Origin: Gaiellasilicea sp963811885
GTDB lineage: Bacteria > Actinomycetota > Thermoleophilia > Gaiellales > Gaiellaceae
Reading direction: 5' to 3'
Length of the DNA stretch: 64,000 bases
Assembly: GCA_963811885.1 (NCBI GenBank)
Contig: CAWETB010000015.1
Coordinates: 1,240,001-1,304,000, forward strand
Position 1 is the first letter of the stretch, and each line of letters opens with the position of its first letter. The position numbers were made by a program, and so were the translations under genes. The notes beneath the pieces were generated by a model, which searched no databases, was not told where the DNA came from, and saw only the letters and a list, made by a program, of their open reading frames with translations. Shown here one piece after another: positions 17,857 to 26,574 of this stretch.

Positions 17857-19368
17857 CTACGCCGCCGTGGCGGGCTCGTCGATCCGCGGGAAGAGCGGCT
17901 GCGCCGGCTCGATGCCGGCGATCGCTTCCGTGCGGCCGTACGCGACGTTGTCCCACGCGACGTCGAGCGGCTGACCGAGCGACTCGAGGATCCGCTCCGA
18001 GGTCTCGGGCAGGTACGCCGAGAGCGCGATCGCTGCGATCCGGAGGCCGTCGGCGAGCTCATAGAGCGCACGGTCGAGCTCGGCGGCGCGCTCGGGATCC
18101 TTCGCCAGCTCCCACGGCTTCGTCTGCTCGACGTGTCGGTTGAGACGGCGGACGTAGTCCCAGATCGTGTCGAGCGCGCCCGTGACATCCCAGCGGTCGA
18201 GGGCTGCCGGGATCTCGTCGTGCAGAGCCTGCGCGGCTGCGGCGAGCTCGCCGCTCTCGTTCGGCGCCGGTGCAAGCTCGCCGTCGCGGTAGCGGGCGAT
18301 CATCGCCGTCGTGCGCGAGAGCAGGTTGCCGAGGTCGTTCGCGAGCTCGCGCTCGTAGCGCTCGCGGAAGCTGTCCAGGGTGACGTCGCCGTCCTGGCCG
18401 AAGGGGACGACGCGCGCGACCCAGAACCGGACCGGGTCGACGCCGTACTCGTCGACCAGGTCGAGCGGGTCGAGCACGTTGCCGAGCGACTTCGAGATCT
18501 TCTGGTTGTCGAGGTTGAGGTAGCCGTGGACGAAGATCTGCCGCGGCGGCTCGTACCCGGCCGAGAGCAGCATCGCCGGCCAGTAGACGCAGTGGAAGCG
18601 GAGGATGTCCTTCGCGAGGAGGTGCCGCGCCGGCCAGAAGCCGAGATCGGCGCCGGGCGCGTACGACAGCGCGCTGAGGTAGTTGATCAGTGCATCGGCC
18701 CACACGTAGGCGACCTGATCCGGGTCCCACGGGATCGGGATCCCCCACGTCTGCGTCGCGCGGCTGATCGAGAAGTCGCGCAGGCCGCCTGCGATGAAGC
18801 TCCTGGCCTCGTTGGAGCGGAAGCCGGGCAGCACGAAGTCCGGCCGCTCGTCGTACAGCTGCAGGAGGCGATCCTGGTAGGCGGAGAGGCGGAAGAACCA
18901 GTTCTTCTCCTCCAGCCACTCGGGCTCGACGCCGTGGTCGGGGCACTTGCCGTCGACGAGCTCGTCCTCGCTCTTGAACGCCTCGCAGCCGACGCAGTAG
19001 AGGCCGGCGTAGACGTCCTGGTAGACGTCGCCGTTGTCGTAGATCTTCTGGAGGAACTCCTGGACGAAGGCCTTGTGCCCCTCGTCCGTCGTCCTGATGA
19101 AGTAGTCGATCGACGCATTGACCCGCTCAGGCAGCTCCTGCCAGGCGACGACGATCTGGTCGACGTACTCCTTCGGCGTGAGCCCTTGCTCCTTGGCCAC
19201 GCGCGCAACCTTGTCGGCGTGCTCGTCGACCCCCGTCAGGAAATACGTGCGCTCGCCCCGCTGCCGGTGATGGCGCACGAGGATGTCGCCGATGATGGTC
19301 GTGTACGCGTGACCGATGTGCGGCGTCGAGTTGACGTAGTAAATGGGTGTCGTCAGGTAGAAGCTCAT
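17857..19368 (-). CDS. metG: Methionyl-tRNA synthetase
   Basis: Charges tRNA-Met. ATG at 19368 (MSFYLTTPIYYVNSTPHIGH) is the correct start because the longer frame overlaps the M23 peptidase. It has the HIGH motif at 17-20 and the KMSKS loop as KISKS at 290-294. One zinc knuckle is formed by Cys125, Cys128, Cys142 and His145. The C-terminal anticodon-binding domain contains VEQTKPWELAKDPERAAELD. The 503-residue length fits the compact bacterial form without a tRNA-binding tail. A TATCAT box ends 8 bases upstream. Confidence 0.96.
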   Translation of the reverse strand: MSFYLTTPIYYVNSTPHIGHAYTTIIGDILVRHHRQRGERTYFLTGVDEHADKVARVAKEQGLTPKEYVDQIVVAWQELPERVNASIDYFIRTTDEGHKAFVQEFLQKIYDNGDVYQDVYAGLYCVGCEAFKSEDELVDGKCPDHGVEPEWLEEKNWFFRLSAYQDRLLQLYDERPDFVLPGFRSNEARSFIAGGLRDFSISRATQTWGIPIPWDPDQVAYVWADALINYLSALSYAPGADLGFWPARHLLAKDILRFHCVYWPAMLLSAGYEPPRQIFVHGYLNLDNQKISKSLGNVLDPLDLVDEYGVDPVRFWVARVVPFGQDGDVTLDSFRERYERELANDLGNLLSRTTAMIARYRDGELAPAPNESGELAAAAQALHDEIPAALDRWDVTGALDTIWDYVRRLNRHVEQTKPWELAKDPERAAELDRALYELADGLRIAAIALSAYLPETSERILESLGQPLDVAWDNVAYGRTEAIAGIEPAQPLFPRIDEPATAA

Positions 19369-19373
19369 CGCCT

Positions 19374-20453
19374 TCAATGATAGGTGCAGCCCTCCGGGCG
19401 ACCCCGGCCGTGAGCCCAGCCGCGGCCGCCGCCGCGGCGAGCAGGAGCCACGGCAACGGGGGACGACCGTCGCCGCCCGCAGCGCTCTCCCGCACCGACG
19501 CCGGGGCGGGCCTGATCGCATCGTGCGGGTCGGCCGGCCCGACCACCCCGTCGAATGCGCGTGGCTGCCGATCGGCGACCGGCGCCGGCGAAGGCGCTGC
19601 TGCCGTCGCCGGGCGCGATTGGGCAGAGGCATGGGCGCTCGGCGCCTTCGAGACGGCGTTGCGCATCCGCGGTCGGCCGAACAGCCACAGGACGAGCCGC
19701 CGGAGCACGGCTTCGAGCCGGCGCCGGCCGCGCGGCTCCCGGTCGTGCCTCCGGCGCGCGGTCGGAGGCAGCCGAGACACGGGGCGTCTCGCTTCGACGC
19801 GACGACTCGGCGGCCACCGGCCTGGCCGCGACCGGGTTCGACGGCGCCGGGCCGGCTTCGACGACCTCGGTCGGCACCGTGGCGACGGCCGACTCCGAAA
19901 CGGCCGGCGGCACAGGCTCGGCCACGGCAGGCAGCGCTGACGCAGGCTCCGGCGCCGCCACGACCTCAGGCTCGGGCGCGGTCACGGGAAGGCGAGCGGG
20001 CAGCAGCGAGGCCGGATCGACGTAGCCGTTCGGATCCGCAGCGACGCGGATGCCGAGATGGACATGGGACACACGCGTCACGGCGTCCTCGCTGTCGCCG
20101 ACCTGGCCGACGACCGTGCCCTCCGTGACCACGCCGCCGGGCGCGACGACGGTCGAGCCGAGCTGGAGCAGCGTGATCGCGTAGCCGTCGGCAGTCAGGA
20201 TCGTGACCGCGCGACCGCCGCCCGGCACCGGACCGGCGAAGGAGACGGTTCCTGCGGCCGGGGCGCGCACCGGCGCGCCGAGAGCCGCACCGATGTCGAT
20301 GCCGCGGTGCTGGCCGGCGGCGTAGCGGTCCTCGGCGACGGAGAACGACCGCAGGACAGGCCCGTCGGCCGGCCAGGCCCAAGCGGCCGCGACCGGGATG
20401 ACGATCAGGGATGCGATCGCCGCAGCGACCGCGACGGAGAGCATGCGCCGCAT
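19374..20453 (-). CDS. M23 (LytM-type) peptidase with C-terminal membrane segment (frameshifted)
   Basis: Exported peptidoglycan endopeptidase. ATG at 20453 starts a signal peptide (MLSVAVAAAIASLIVIPVAA). The M23 domain has zinc ligands in QHRGIDIG (His49, Asp53) and SHVHLG (His132), so it looks catalytically competent. A Pro/Ala/Glu-rich linker follows. Around 19650-19750 the frame changes; the alternative frame continues with ASAQSRPATAAAPSPAPVAD and a hydrophobic segment PPLPWLLLAAAAAAAGL, probably a C-terminal membrane anchor, before returning to a stop at 19374. It lies just upstream of metG on the same strand. The C-terminal half is uncertain. Confidence 0.8.
   Translation of the reverse strand: MRRMLSVAVAAAIASLIVIPVAAAWAWPADGPVLRSFSVAEDRYAAGQHRGIDIGAALGAPVRAPAAGTVSFAGPVPGGGRAVTILTADGYAITLLQLGSTVVAPGGVVTEGTVVGQVGDSEDAVTRVSHVHLGIRVAADPNGYVDPASLLPARLPVTAPEPEVVAAPEPASALPAVAEPVPPAVSESAVATVPTEVVEAGPAPSNPVAARPVAAESSRRSETPRVSAASDRAPEARPGAARPAPARSRAPAARPVAVRPTADAQRRLEGAERPCLCPIAPGDGSSAFAGAGRRSAATRIRRGGRAGRPARCDQARPGVGAGERCGRRRSSPVAVAPARRGGGRGWAHGRGRPEGCTYH
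19377..19382 (-). promoter_or_regulatory. -10 box of metG
   Basis: Minus-strand TATCAT ends 8 bases before the metG ATG at 19368. No Shine-Dalgarno sequence lies between, suggesting a leaderless or near-leaderless transcript. Confidence 0.45.
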
Positions 20454-20507
20454 CGGGTACCGCCTTCGTGACGTGGAGGGCAACTGCGTCCACGCTAGCG
20501 GGGCGTT

Positions 20508-21327
20508 TCAGCGGCTTTTCAACGATTCCGCATAGAGAGTGTTACGGGAAACTCGCGAGAGCCGGGCGACCACGTCGGCCGCCTGACGCCGGGGCACGCC
20601 CGCCGCAACGAGCTCGCCCACGGCCGCAACCGCCTCGCTCTCGGAGGCGCTTTCGACGCGCTGCTCCGTGCCGCCGACCACGAGCGTGATCTCGCCCTTC
20701 GGCGCCTCCGCGAATCGCGCCGCGACGTCGCGCGCCGGGCCGCGCACGACCTCCTCGAACCGCTTCGTCAGCTCGCGGCAGACAGCGACCGGCCGGTCAG
20801 GCAGCGCGTCGGCGAGAGAGCGGAGCGTTGCCGGCAGCCGCTTGCGGCGACTCGAACGCGACGGCAGGGTGTGGCGACGACGCCAGCTCCTCCCAGACCG
20901 CCCCGAGCCCCTTCGCTCCTCTGGGCAGATAGCCGAGAAACTGGAAGCGCTCGCCCGCAAGCCCGCTCGCCACCAGCGCCGTCTCGACGGCCGAGGGCCC
21001 GGGCAGCACGGTCACGGGCACCCCCGCCTCGAGCGCCGCCAGGATCAGCCGGGCGCCAGGATCGTTGACCCCGGGCAGACCGGCGTCGGAGACGAGCGCG
21101 ATCCGCTCGCCGGCCTGCAGCCGCGGCAGCAGCTCAGCCGTCCGCGCAGCCTCGTTGTGGCGGTGGTAGCTGAGCAGCTTCGCCTGGATCCCGTGCCGGT
21201 CGAGCAGCCCCTTCGAGTGCCGCGTGTCCTCGCAGAGCACGACGTCCGCCTCGGCCAGCTCGCGCAGGACCCGCAGGGTCACGTCCTCGAGGTTCCCGAT
21301 CGGCGTCGCACAGACGGCGAGCGGCAT
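20508..21327 (-). CDS. rsmI: 16S rRNA (cytidine-2'-O)-methyltransferase RsmI (one frameshift)
   Basis: RsmI 2'-O-methylates a cytidine in the decoding region of 16S rRNA using SAM. The N-part reads LAVCATPIGNLEDVTLRVL, then VVLCEDTRHSKGLL, IALVSDAGLPGVNDPGARL and VTVLPGPSAVETALVASGL, all family hallmarks. Near 20846 an extra C breaks the frame. The other frame continues KRLPATLRSLADALPDRPVA, VCRELTKRFEEVVRG and KGEITLVVGG, giving 272 residues in total. It starts three bases after the ROK kinase stop, so the two may be co-transcribed. Confidence 0.93.
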
Positions 21328-21330
21328 CGG

Positions 21331-22232
21331 TTACTTCGCCTCGAGCGCCTCGAACGCGTTCAGCCCCGCCCCGATCAGGCCGGCCAGTGAGCCGAGCTCC
21401 GCCTTGACGATCTTGACCGGCAGCGCGTCCGGCTCGACCGTCTCGCGGCGCGCGATCTCGAGCGCGGACGGGACCAGGAACTCGAACGCCGCGACGCCGA
21501 AGCCGCCGCCGACGACGACCAGCTCGTTGCCGAAGATGTTCACGAAGGAGCCGATCGCGGCGCCGAGCAGGTGACCGATCCCCGCGAGCGCCTCGATCGC
21601 GGCCTCATCGCCCTCCTCCGCCCGGCCGACGAGCAGCTCCGCGTTCGCGCCTTCCCCCCACAGCTTCTCCGCCGCGCGGTCTGCGGCATTGCCCGAGGCG
21701 ACGGCCTCGAGGTGGCCGCGGCCGCCGCACCGTCCCTGACAGGGCGGGCCGTCCGCGACGACGACGACATGCCCGAGCTCGGCGATCTCCCGGAAGAGCG
21801 CACCGCCGAGGACGACCCCGCCGCCGACGCCCGTCCCGAGCGTGAGCATGACCAGGTCGTCGACCCCACGGCCGGCGCCCAGCCTCCACTCGGCCAGCGC
21901 GGCCGAGTTCGCGTCGTTCTCGACCACCGCGGGGAGGCCGAACCGCTCCTGCGTCAGATCGTCCAGCCCACGTTCTGCATCGGGATGTTGACCGAGCCGA
22001 GCGACCTGCCGGTGCTGCGGTCGATCACGGACGGGATCCCGAACCCGATCGCGGCGACGCGCTCGTCGGCGAGCGGCTCGATCGCCTCGGCGATCGCCTC
22101 GAGCAGCGCCTCCTGCGAGTCCGTGGGCGTCGGCACTTCGTGCTGCTCGTGCAGCGTCCCGTCGGCGTCGATCGATCCCGTCGCGATCTTCGTGCCGCCG
22201 AGATCGACACCGATGACTCGTTGGGCGCCCAC
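21331..22232 (-). CDS. ROK-family sugar kinase, probably glucokinase (one frameshift)
   Basis: Cytosolic sugar kinase of the ROK family. The N-lobe reads VIGVDLGGTKIATGSIDADG from GTG 22232. A frame break near 21965 (one G lost from a G run, between NIPMQNVGW and DDLTQERFG) precedes VVENDANSAALAEW, LTLGTGVGGGVVLGG and the zinc-type motif CQGRCGGRGHLE. Corrected length is 300 residues. The motif set fits glucokinases best, but other hexoses or amino sugars are possible. It is divergent from the LCP gene across only 26 bases. Confidence 0.87.
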
Positions 22233-22242
22233 GGGACGCGGC

Positions 22243-22248
22243 TACCAT
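22243..22248 (+). promoter_or_regulatory. -10 box of the LCP gene
   Basis: TACCAT ends 10 bases before ATG 22259, with TTGGGC 16 bases upstream as a possible -35. No Shine-Dalgarno sequence is present. Confidence 0.35.
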
Positions 22249-22258
22249 ACCGCCCCGG

Positions 22259-23407
22259 ATGGCGGACGCAGAGAAGCCCTACCGGCTCTACAAGGGCGGC
22301 CGCACGAGAGGGAAGGTGCCGACGGCCCCGCGTCCGGAGCGGCCGGGCCGTGCGGAGTCGAGCCGCGCGACGCGGCCCGGCAAGCCGCGGTGGCGCCGGC
22401 GGATCGGCCTTGCGGTGCTCGTGCTGGGCGTCCTGCTGCTCGTCTGGCTGGTCGCCAGCTACCTGGCCTTCCGCAGCGGCGTCAAGGAGGCGAACGCGCG
22501 GCTGCCGAAGGCCGTGGAGGCGAGCCTCGCGCCTCAGGACGGCCTGCTGCTGACGAATCCGTCGCTGATCATGCTGCTCGGCACCGACGGCGACAAGACG
22601 GCAGCGCGCCAGGACTTCCGCCGCTCCGACTCGATCCTGCTCGTCCGCACCGACCCGAAGCGGCACCGGATGGCGTATCTGACGATCCCGCGCGACCTCC
22701 GCGTGGACATCCCCGGGCAGGGGCCGAACAAGATCAACGCCGCCTTCCAGCTCGGTGGGCCGGCGCTGACGATGAAGACCGTTCAGGCGCTGACCGGCCT
22801 GCAGCCGAACCACGTCGTCCTCGTCGACTTCGACAACTTCAGGGAGGTGATCGACGCGCTCGGCGGGGTCGAGATCGACGTGCCGAAGCCGATCCTCTCC
22901 AACCGCTTCGACTGCCCGTACGCGACCGAGGCGCGCTGCCAGGAATGGCCGGGCTGGCGTTTCGGCAAGGGCAGGCAGACGATGAGCGGCCAGCGCGCGC
23001 TGATCTACTCCCGCGTCCGCGAGAACCGGCTCGACCCGGCCGAGAACGACCTCACGCGCGGCGAGCGGCAGCAGGCGGTCGTCGAGGCGATGACGAACCA
23101 GCTCGTCTCCGCCGGCACCTTCGTGAAGCTGCCGTTCATCGGCGACGACCTCGTCAAGCCGCTCGCGACCGACCTCTCGGCCGGTCAGCTGCTGCAGCTC
23201 GGCTGGGTGCGCTTCCGCTCGAACGAGAGCCGCTCGCTGCACTGCCGCCTCGGCGGCGAGCCGCAGTCGGTCGGCGGCCAGTCCGTGCTGGTCGGCGGTG
23301 AGGAGAACAGCGCCACCCTGTCGATGTTCACGGGCCGCTCGGCGCCGCAGCCGCCGCGGCCGGGGACGACGTTCGGCGCCGGCTGCCGGATCGGCCGCGG
23401 CGTCTAG
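22259..23407 (+). CDS. LytR-CpsA-Psr (LCP) family cell-wall ligase
   Basis: LCP proteins attach glycopolymers (teichoic acid, arabinogalactan or capsule) to peptidoglycan outside the membrane. A basic cytosolic tail of about 48 residues precedes one membrane helix (LAVLVLGVLLLVWLVASYLA, near 51-70). The LCP domain has the polyprenyl-phosphate pocket residues in RRSDSILLVRTDP, TIPRDLRVDIPGQG, NKINAAFQLGG, and later IYSRVREN and NDLTRGERQQ. Length is 382 residues and the frame is intact. It is divergently paired with the ROK kinase. Confidence 0.93.
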   Translation: MADAEKPYRLYKGGRTRGKVPTAPRPERPGRAESSRATRPGKPRWRRRIGLAVLVLGVLLLVWLVASYLAFRSGVKEANARLPKAVEASLAPQDGLLLTNPSLIMLLGTDGDKTAARQDFRRSDSILLVRTDPKRHRMAYLTIPRDLRVDIPGQGPNKINAAFQLGGPALTMKTVQALTGLQPNHVVLVDFDNFREVIDALGGVEIDVPKPILSNRFDCPYATEARCQEWPGWRFGKGRQTMSGQRALIYSRVRENRLDPAENDLTRGERQQAVVEAMTNQLVSAGTFVKLPFIGDDLVKPLATDLSAGQLLQLGWVRFRSNESRSLHCRLGGEPQSVGGQSVLVGGEENSATLSMFTGRSAPQPPRPGTTFGAGCRIGRGV

Positions 23408-23419
23408 CCGCCAGCGCGT

Positions 23420-23425
23420 TAGGGT
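23420..23425 (+). promoter_or_regulatory. -10 box of the GlsB/YeaQ gene
   Basis: TAGGGT ends 6 bases before GTG 23432, so the predicted transcript would start at the start codon itself. Confidence 0.45.
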
Positions 23426-23431
23426 CGCCGC

Positions 23432-23686
23432 GTGGGGATCATCGGCTGGATCTTCTTCGGGTTGCTGGCGGGCGCGGTCGCGCGGGCGCTGACGCCGGGC
23501 CGGCAGGAGATCGGCTGCTTCGGCACGCTCGCGGTCGGCGTCGTCGGCGCCCTGCTCGGCGGCTTCCTCGGCGAGGCCGTCTTCGACACCGAGGTCCGCT
23601 TCGCCTGGGACGTGAAGCCGTTCCTGCTCGCCGTGGCCTGCTCGATCTTGCTGTTGCTGGGTCTGAACGCGCTCTCGCGCCGCTAG
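23432..23686 (+). CDS. GlsB/YeaQ/YmgE-family small membrane protein
   Basis: An 84-residue inner-membrane protein of the transglycosylase-associated family, usually linked to envelope or acid stress; its molecular role is not known. Three hydrophobic segments are visible: IIGWIFFGLLAGAVARAL, TLAVGVVGALLGGFLGEAVF and FLLAVACSILLLLGL. The family Gly pattern PGRQEIGCFGTLAVGVVGA lies between the first two. Start is GTG 23432. Its end overlaps the convergent FmdB-type gene. Confidence 0.85.
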   Translation: MGIIGWIFFGLLAGAVARALTPGRQEIGCFGTLAVGVVGALLGGFLGEAVFDTEVRFAWDVKPFLLAVACSILLLLGLNALSRR

Positions 23687-23967
23687 TCGGCAGCTGGAGC
23701 GGGCTTCTTCTCGCCCGAGTCCGACTTCTTGTCGGACGAGCCCGACTCGCCGCCGCCGTCCTTCGACGCGTCGCGCTTCTTCCCGGAGCCGCGGCCGTAG
23801 TCGGTCGAGTAGAACCCGGAGCCCTTGAAATGCACCGAAACCGGGTAGAGGACCTTCTCGACGGGGCTCTTGCCGCACACCTCACACTTCTCCACCGGAG
23901 CGTCCGACATCCGCTGGAAGACCTCGAAGGTATGCCCGTCGGGGCACCGGTACTCGTAGATCGGCAT
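23683..23967 (-). CDS. FmdB-type zinc-ribbon regulatory protein
   Basis: A 94-residue protein. ATG at 23967 gives MPIYEYRCPDGHTFEVFQRM, the standard start of the FmdB/CxxC_CxxC_SSSS family. The zinc ribbon uses Cys8 with CEVCGKSP further on. It then has VLYPVSVHFKGSGFYSTDYG and a low-complexity charged Ser/Lys/Gly tail. Members are presumed regulatory or assembly factors; the function here is unknown. The longer upstream frame on this strand is antisense to the glycosyltransferase gene and is not real. Confidence 0.88.
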   Translation of the reverse strand: MPIYEYRCPDGHTFEVFQRMSDAPVEKCEVCGKSPVEKVLYPVSVHFKGSGFYSTDYGRGSGKKRDASKDGGGESGSSDKKSDSGEKKPAPAAD

Positions 23968-24003
23968 GGCGAGGGAGTGTAGCCAGGCAGACTGACGGCC
24001 ACG

Positions 24004-25612
24004 ATGAGCGAGACCGCACAGGCAACCCGTTTCGGCGCCCGCGAATGGGCGATCGCGAGGCCGTGGCTGGCGGCCCGCTGGTTCCCGCTCGGCGTCGCCG
24101 CGATCACCCTTGCGGCCGCCGCCTTCCTCTTCCACCAACTGCTCGCCTGGCCGCCGCACGAGGACGAGACGCTGCCGCTCTTCATCGGCCGCCATCCGCT
24201 CGATCAGATGTTCCAGGTCGTGCTCGAGGAGCGCGGCGGCGCACCGCTGCACTTCCTGCTCGCGTGGACGGTGGCGCACCTCGGGCTCGGGCTCGAAGGA
24301 CTGCGGGCGGTGTCGGCGTTCTTCGCCGTCGCGAGCCTGCCGGTCGTCGCGCTGCTGCTGGCGCGGCTCGGCGGCCGTGTCTCCGCGCTGATCGGGACGC
24401 TCCTCGTCGCGACCAGCTGGACGTTCCTCTTCCACGGCGTCTACGGCCGGATGTACAGCCTCTTCCTCTTCACGGCCGCGCTCTCGTATCTCGCGCTGCT
24501 GGGCGCGCTGGAACGCGGCAGCCGGCGCGGCTGGGTGCTCTGGGCGCTGGCGATCCTCGCCACCGTCGCGACGCATCCCTACGGGGCGCTCGTGCTCGCA
24601 TCGCAGGCGGCGTTCGTCGTGGCGGCGCGCCGCGACCGGCTGCGCCAGGCGGTCTGGGCGTTCGGCGCCGTCGCGCTGCGTCGGGATCCCGTTCTGGCTC
24701 ACCGATCTCGTGCTCGCCGGCCGCTTCGACGCGGGCGTCGCCGCGGGCAGCAGATCCGACGTCGTCGAGTACGTCTGGCAGGCGGCCGGGGACTTCACGG
24801 CAGGCTTCCCGGTGCTCCCGGCCGTCCTCATCGCGGCAGCCGCGGGTCTGGCCGTGCTCCCGCGCGAGACGCGGATCCTCGCGGCGTGCGCGTCGGTCGT
24901 CCCGCTCGCGGCGCTCGTCGTCGCGCGCAGCACCGGGTCGCCCGAGACACGGCACCTGATCTTCCTGCTCCCGTTCGTCGCGCTCGCGGTCGGCGCCGGG
25001 ATCGCGCGGCTCGGCCGCGTCTGGGGCAGCGCCGCGCTCGCCGCGCTCGTGGTCGCGCAGCTCGCCTGGACGTGGGACCGAACGCCGGAGCTGTTCGAGT
25101 GGGAGCCGGACGTCCGCCGCGAGGCCCGGGCGGACGCGGCCGCGTACGTCGCGGCGACGATCAAGAGCGACGACGTCCTGCTCGGCTACGACCCGCTCTA
25201 CCTGCAGGCCTGGGAGCTGAACTCGGACGTGCCGCCGGTCGTGCTGCCGCGCGCCGACGCCGACCTGGCGCTGCACACCCTGCTCTCGCTCGAGCGGCCG
25301 CTCGGCCACGGCGTCTGGGTGCTCGACTCGAGCAAGACCACGAACATCGACCGGTCACTCCAGATTCCGCGCGTGTCACCGCGGCCCGAGTCGGCGTTCG
25401 AGGTGCGGGACTTCGGCCCGTTCCTCGTCATCCGCACGCGCGAGCCGGTGGTGACGCCGAAGCGCTACCTCGAGCGGGCGGGCCAGGCGATGCTCGTCGG
25501 CAAGCGGCTCTACCTGGGCGACGCCGACATCAACCTGCCCACGATCGAGCGCGCGGCGCGGGCGCTACGCGGCTACGGCGCCAGCCGCTCGCTCTCGACC
25601 AGCTCGCGGTAG
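24004..25612 (+). CDS. Multi-pass membrane glycosyltransferase, GT-C type (one frameshift)
   Basis: Polytopic protein of about 535 residues resembling the mannosyltransferase/GT39-83 superfamily, which uses polyprenyl-phosphate sugars. The first helix is followed by the acidic motif HEDETLPLFIGRHP, typical of GT-C loop 1. Many helices follow (FFAVASLPVVALLLARLG, HLIFLLPFVALAVGAGIARL), then a soluble C-terminal part with LLGYDPLYLQAWEL. Near 24678 an extra C breaks the frame between AFGAVAL and VGIPFWLTDLVLAG. The acceptor is unknown. Its end overlaps a small minus-strand gene. Confidence 0.85.
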
Positions 25613-25767
25613 CAGGGCGCTTCCTCGAAGGCGGCGAGCCCTGCGGGCGTCTCGCGCTTGCGGTCCTTCGGCCGCAGCCTGCGGGCGGCGGCGATCGCCG
25701 CGGACGCGCCGACGGCGGCTCCGACGAGAAAGGAGCGTGTTCGCGAGCGGCGTGACTCTCCGTCCAT
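25573..25767 (-). CDS. Small single-helix protein of unknown function
   Basis: A 64-residue frame starting at ATG 25767. It has a basic N-terminus, one hydrophobic helix (SFLVGAAVGASAAIAAARR), then charged RPKDRKRETPAG and EEAPCYRELVESERLAP. The design (N-terminal anchor, short soluble tail) and its position divergent from the PfkB kinase suggest a real gene. However, 40 bases overlap the end of the glycosyltransferase. I do not recognise a family. Confidence 0.5.
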   Translation of the reverse strand: MDGESRRSRTRSFLVGAAVGASAAIAAARRLRPKDRKRETPAGLAAFEEAPCYRELVESERLAP

Positions 25768-25782
25768 GGAAGGATCGTAGGC

Positions 25783-26574
25783 GTGATCGTGACGCTCGGC
25801 GACCTGCTGCTCGACGTGATCGTCCGCCTCTCGCAGCCACTCGCCGAGGGCGCGGACGCGGATGCGGTGACCCAGCTCGGGCCCGGCGGCCAGGCCGCGA
25901 ACGTCGCCGCCTGGATCGGCGAGCTGGGCGGCGAGGCGCGGTTCGTCGGCAAGCGGGCCGACGACGAGGCCGGCCGGACGGCCGCAGCGGGGCTCGCCCG
26001 CTACGGGGTCGACGTCCGCGGCCCGGTCGTCTCGGGCCGGACCGGAACCGTGGTGTCGCTCGTCGGCGTCGACGGCGCCCGCACGATGGCCACGGACCGC
26101 GGCGTCTCGCCCGACCTGCGCCTCGAGGAGCTCGATCCCGCGTGGCTCGAAGGCTGCACGCACCTGCACCTGCCCGGCTACTCGCTGCTCCGGTCCCCGA
26201 TCGACACCGCCGCGCTGCGGGCGGCCGAGCTCGCGCCGAAGGTGAGCGTCGACCTGTCTTCCTGGAGCGCGATCCGCGACTTCGGCCCGGAACGCTTCCG
26301 CGAGCGCCTCGAGGCGCTGCGGCCCGCGATCGTGTTCGCGAACGAGGACGAGGAGCGGATCATCGGCGGGCCGCTCGAGGGCTGCACGTGGATCCTGAAG
26401 CGCGGCCCGCTCGGCGCGTCCTTCGGCGGCGTCGACCATCCCGCAGTCCCGGCCGACGCGCTCGACACGACCGGCGCCGGCGACGCGCTCGCGGCGGGCT
26501 ACCTCGTCGGCGGCCCGGAGCTGGCGATGGCTGCGGCCGCACGCTGCGTCGCGCAACTAGGCTCGATGCCGTGA
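25783..26574 (+). CDS. PfkB-family carbohydrate kinase, probably pseudouridine kinase
   Basis: Ribokinase-like enzyme of 263 residues. It opens VTLGDLLLDVIV, has the substrate motif GPGGQAANVAAWIGELGG and the C-terminal ATP and anion-hole signature DTTGAGDALAAGYL. Its stop overlaps the GTG of psuG as GTGA. In known pseudouridine degradation a PfkB kinase makes pseudouridine 5'-phosphate and PsuG cleaves it, so pseudouridine is the likely substrate by context. Ribokinase-like activity on another nucleoside cannot be excluded. Start is GTG 25783. Confidence 0.85.
   Translation: MIVTLGDLLLDVIVRLSQPLAEGADADAVTQLGPGGQAANVAAWIGELGGEARFVGKRADDEAGRTAAAGLARYGVDVRGPVVSGRTGTVVSLVGVDGARTMATDRGVSPDLRLEELDPAWLEGCTHLHLPGYSLLRSPIDTAALRAAELAPKVSVDLSSWSAIRDFGPERFRERLEALRPAIVFANEDEERIIGGPLEGCTWILKRGPLGASFGGVDHPAVPADALDTTGAGDALAAGYLVGGPELAMAAAARCVAQLGSMP
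26558..26563 (+). promoter_or_regulatory. Possible internal -10 box of psuG
   Basis: TAGGCT ends 7 bases before GTG 26571, inside the end of the PfkB gene. It has the spacing of the other leaderless boxes in this window. It may let psuG be expressed alone. Confidence 0.3.

Noticed and set aside
23683..25164. A 493-residue minus-strand protein ending in the zinc ribbon
   Set aside because: Only the last 94 codons from ATG 23967 have family features; the upstream part is antisense to the membrane glycosyltransferase.
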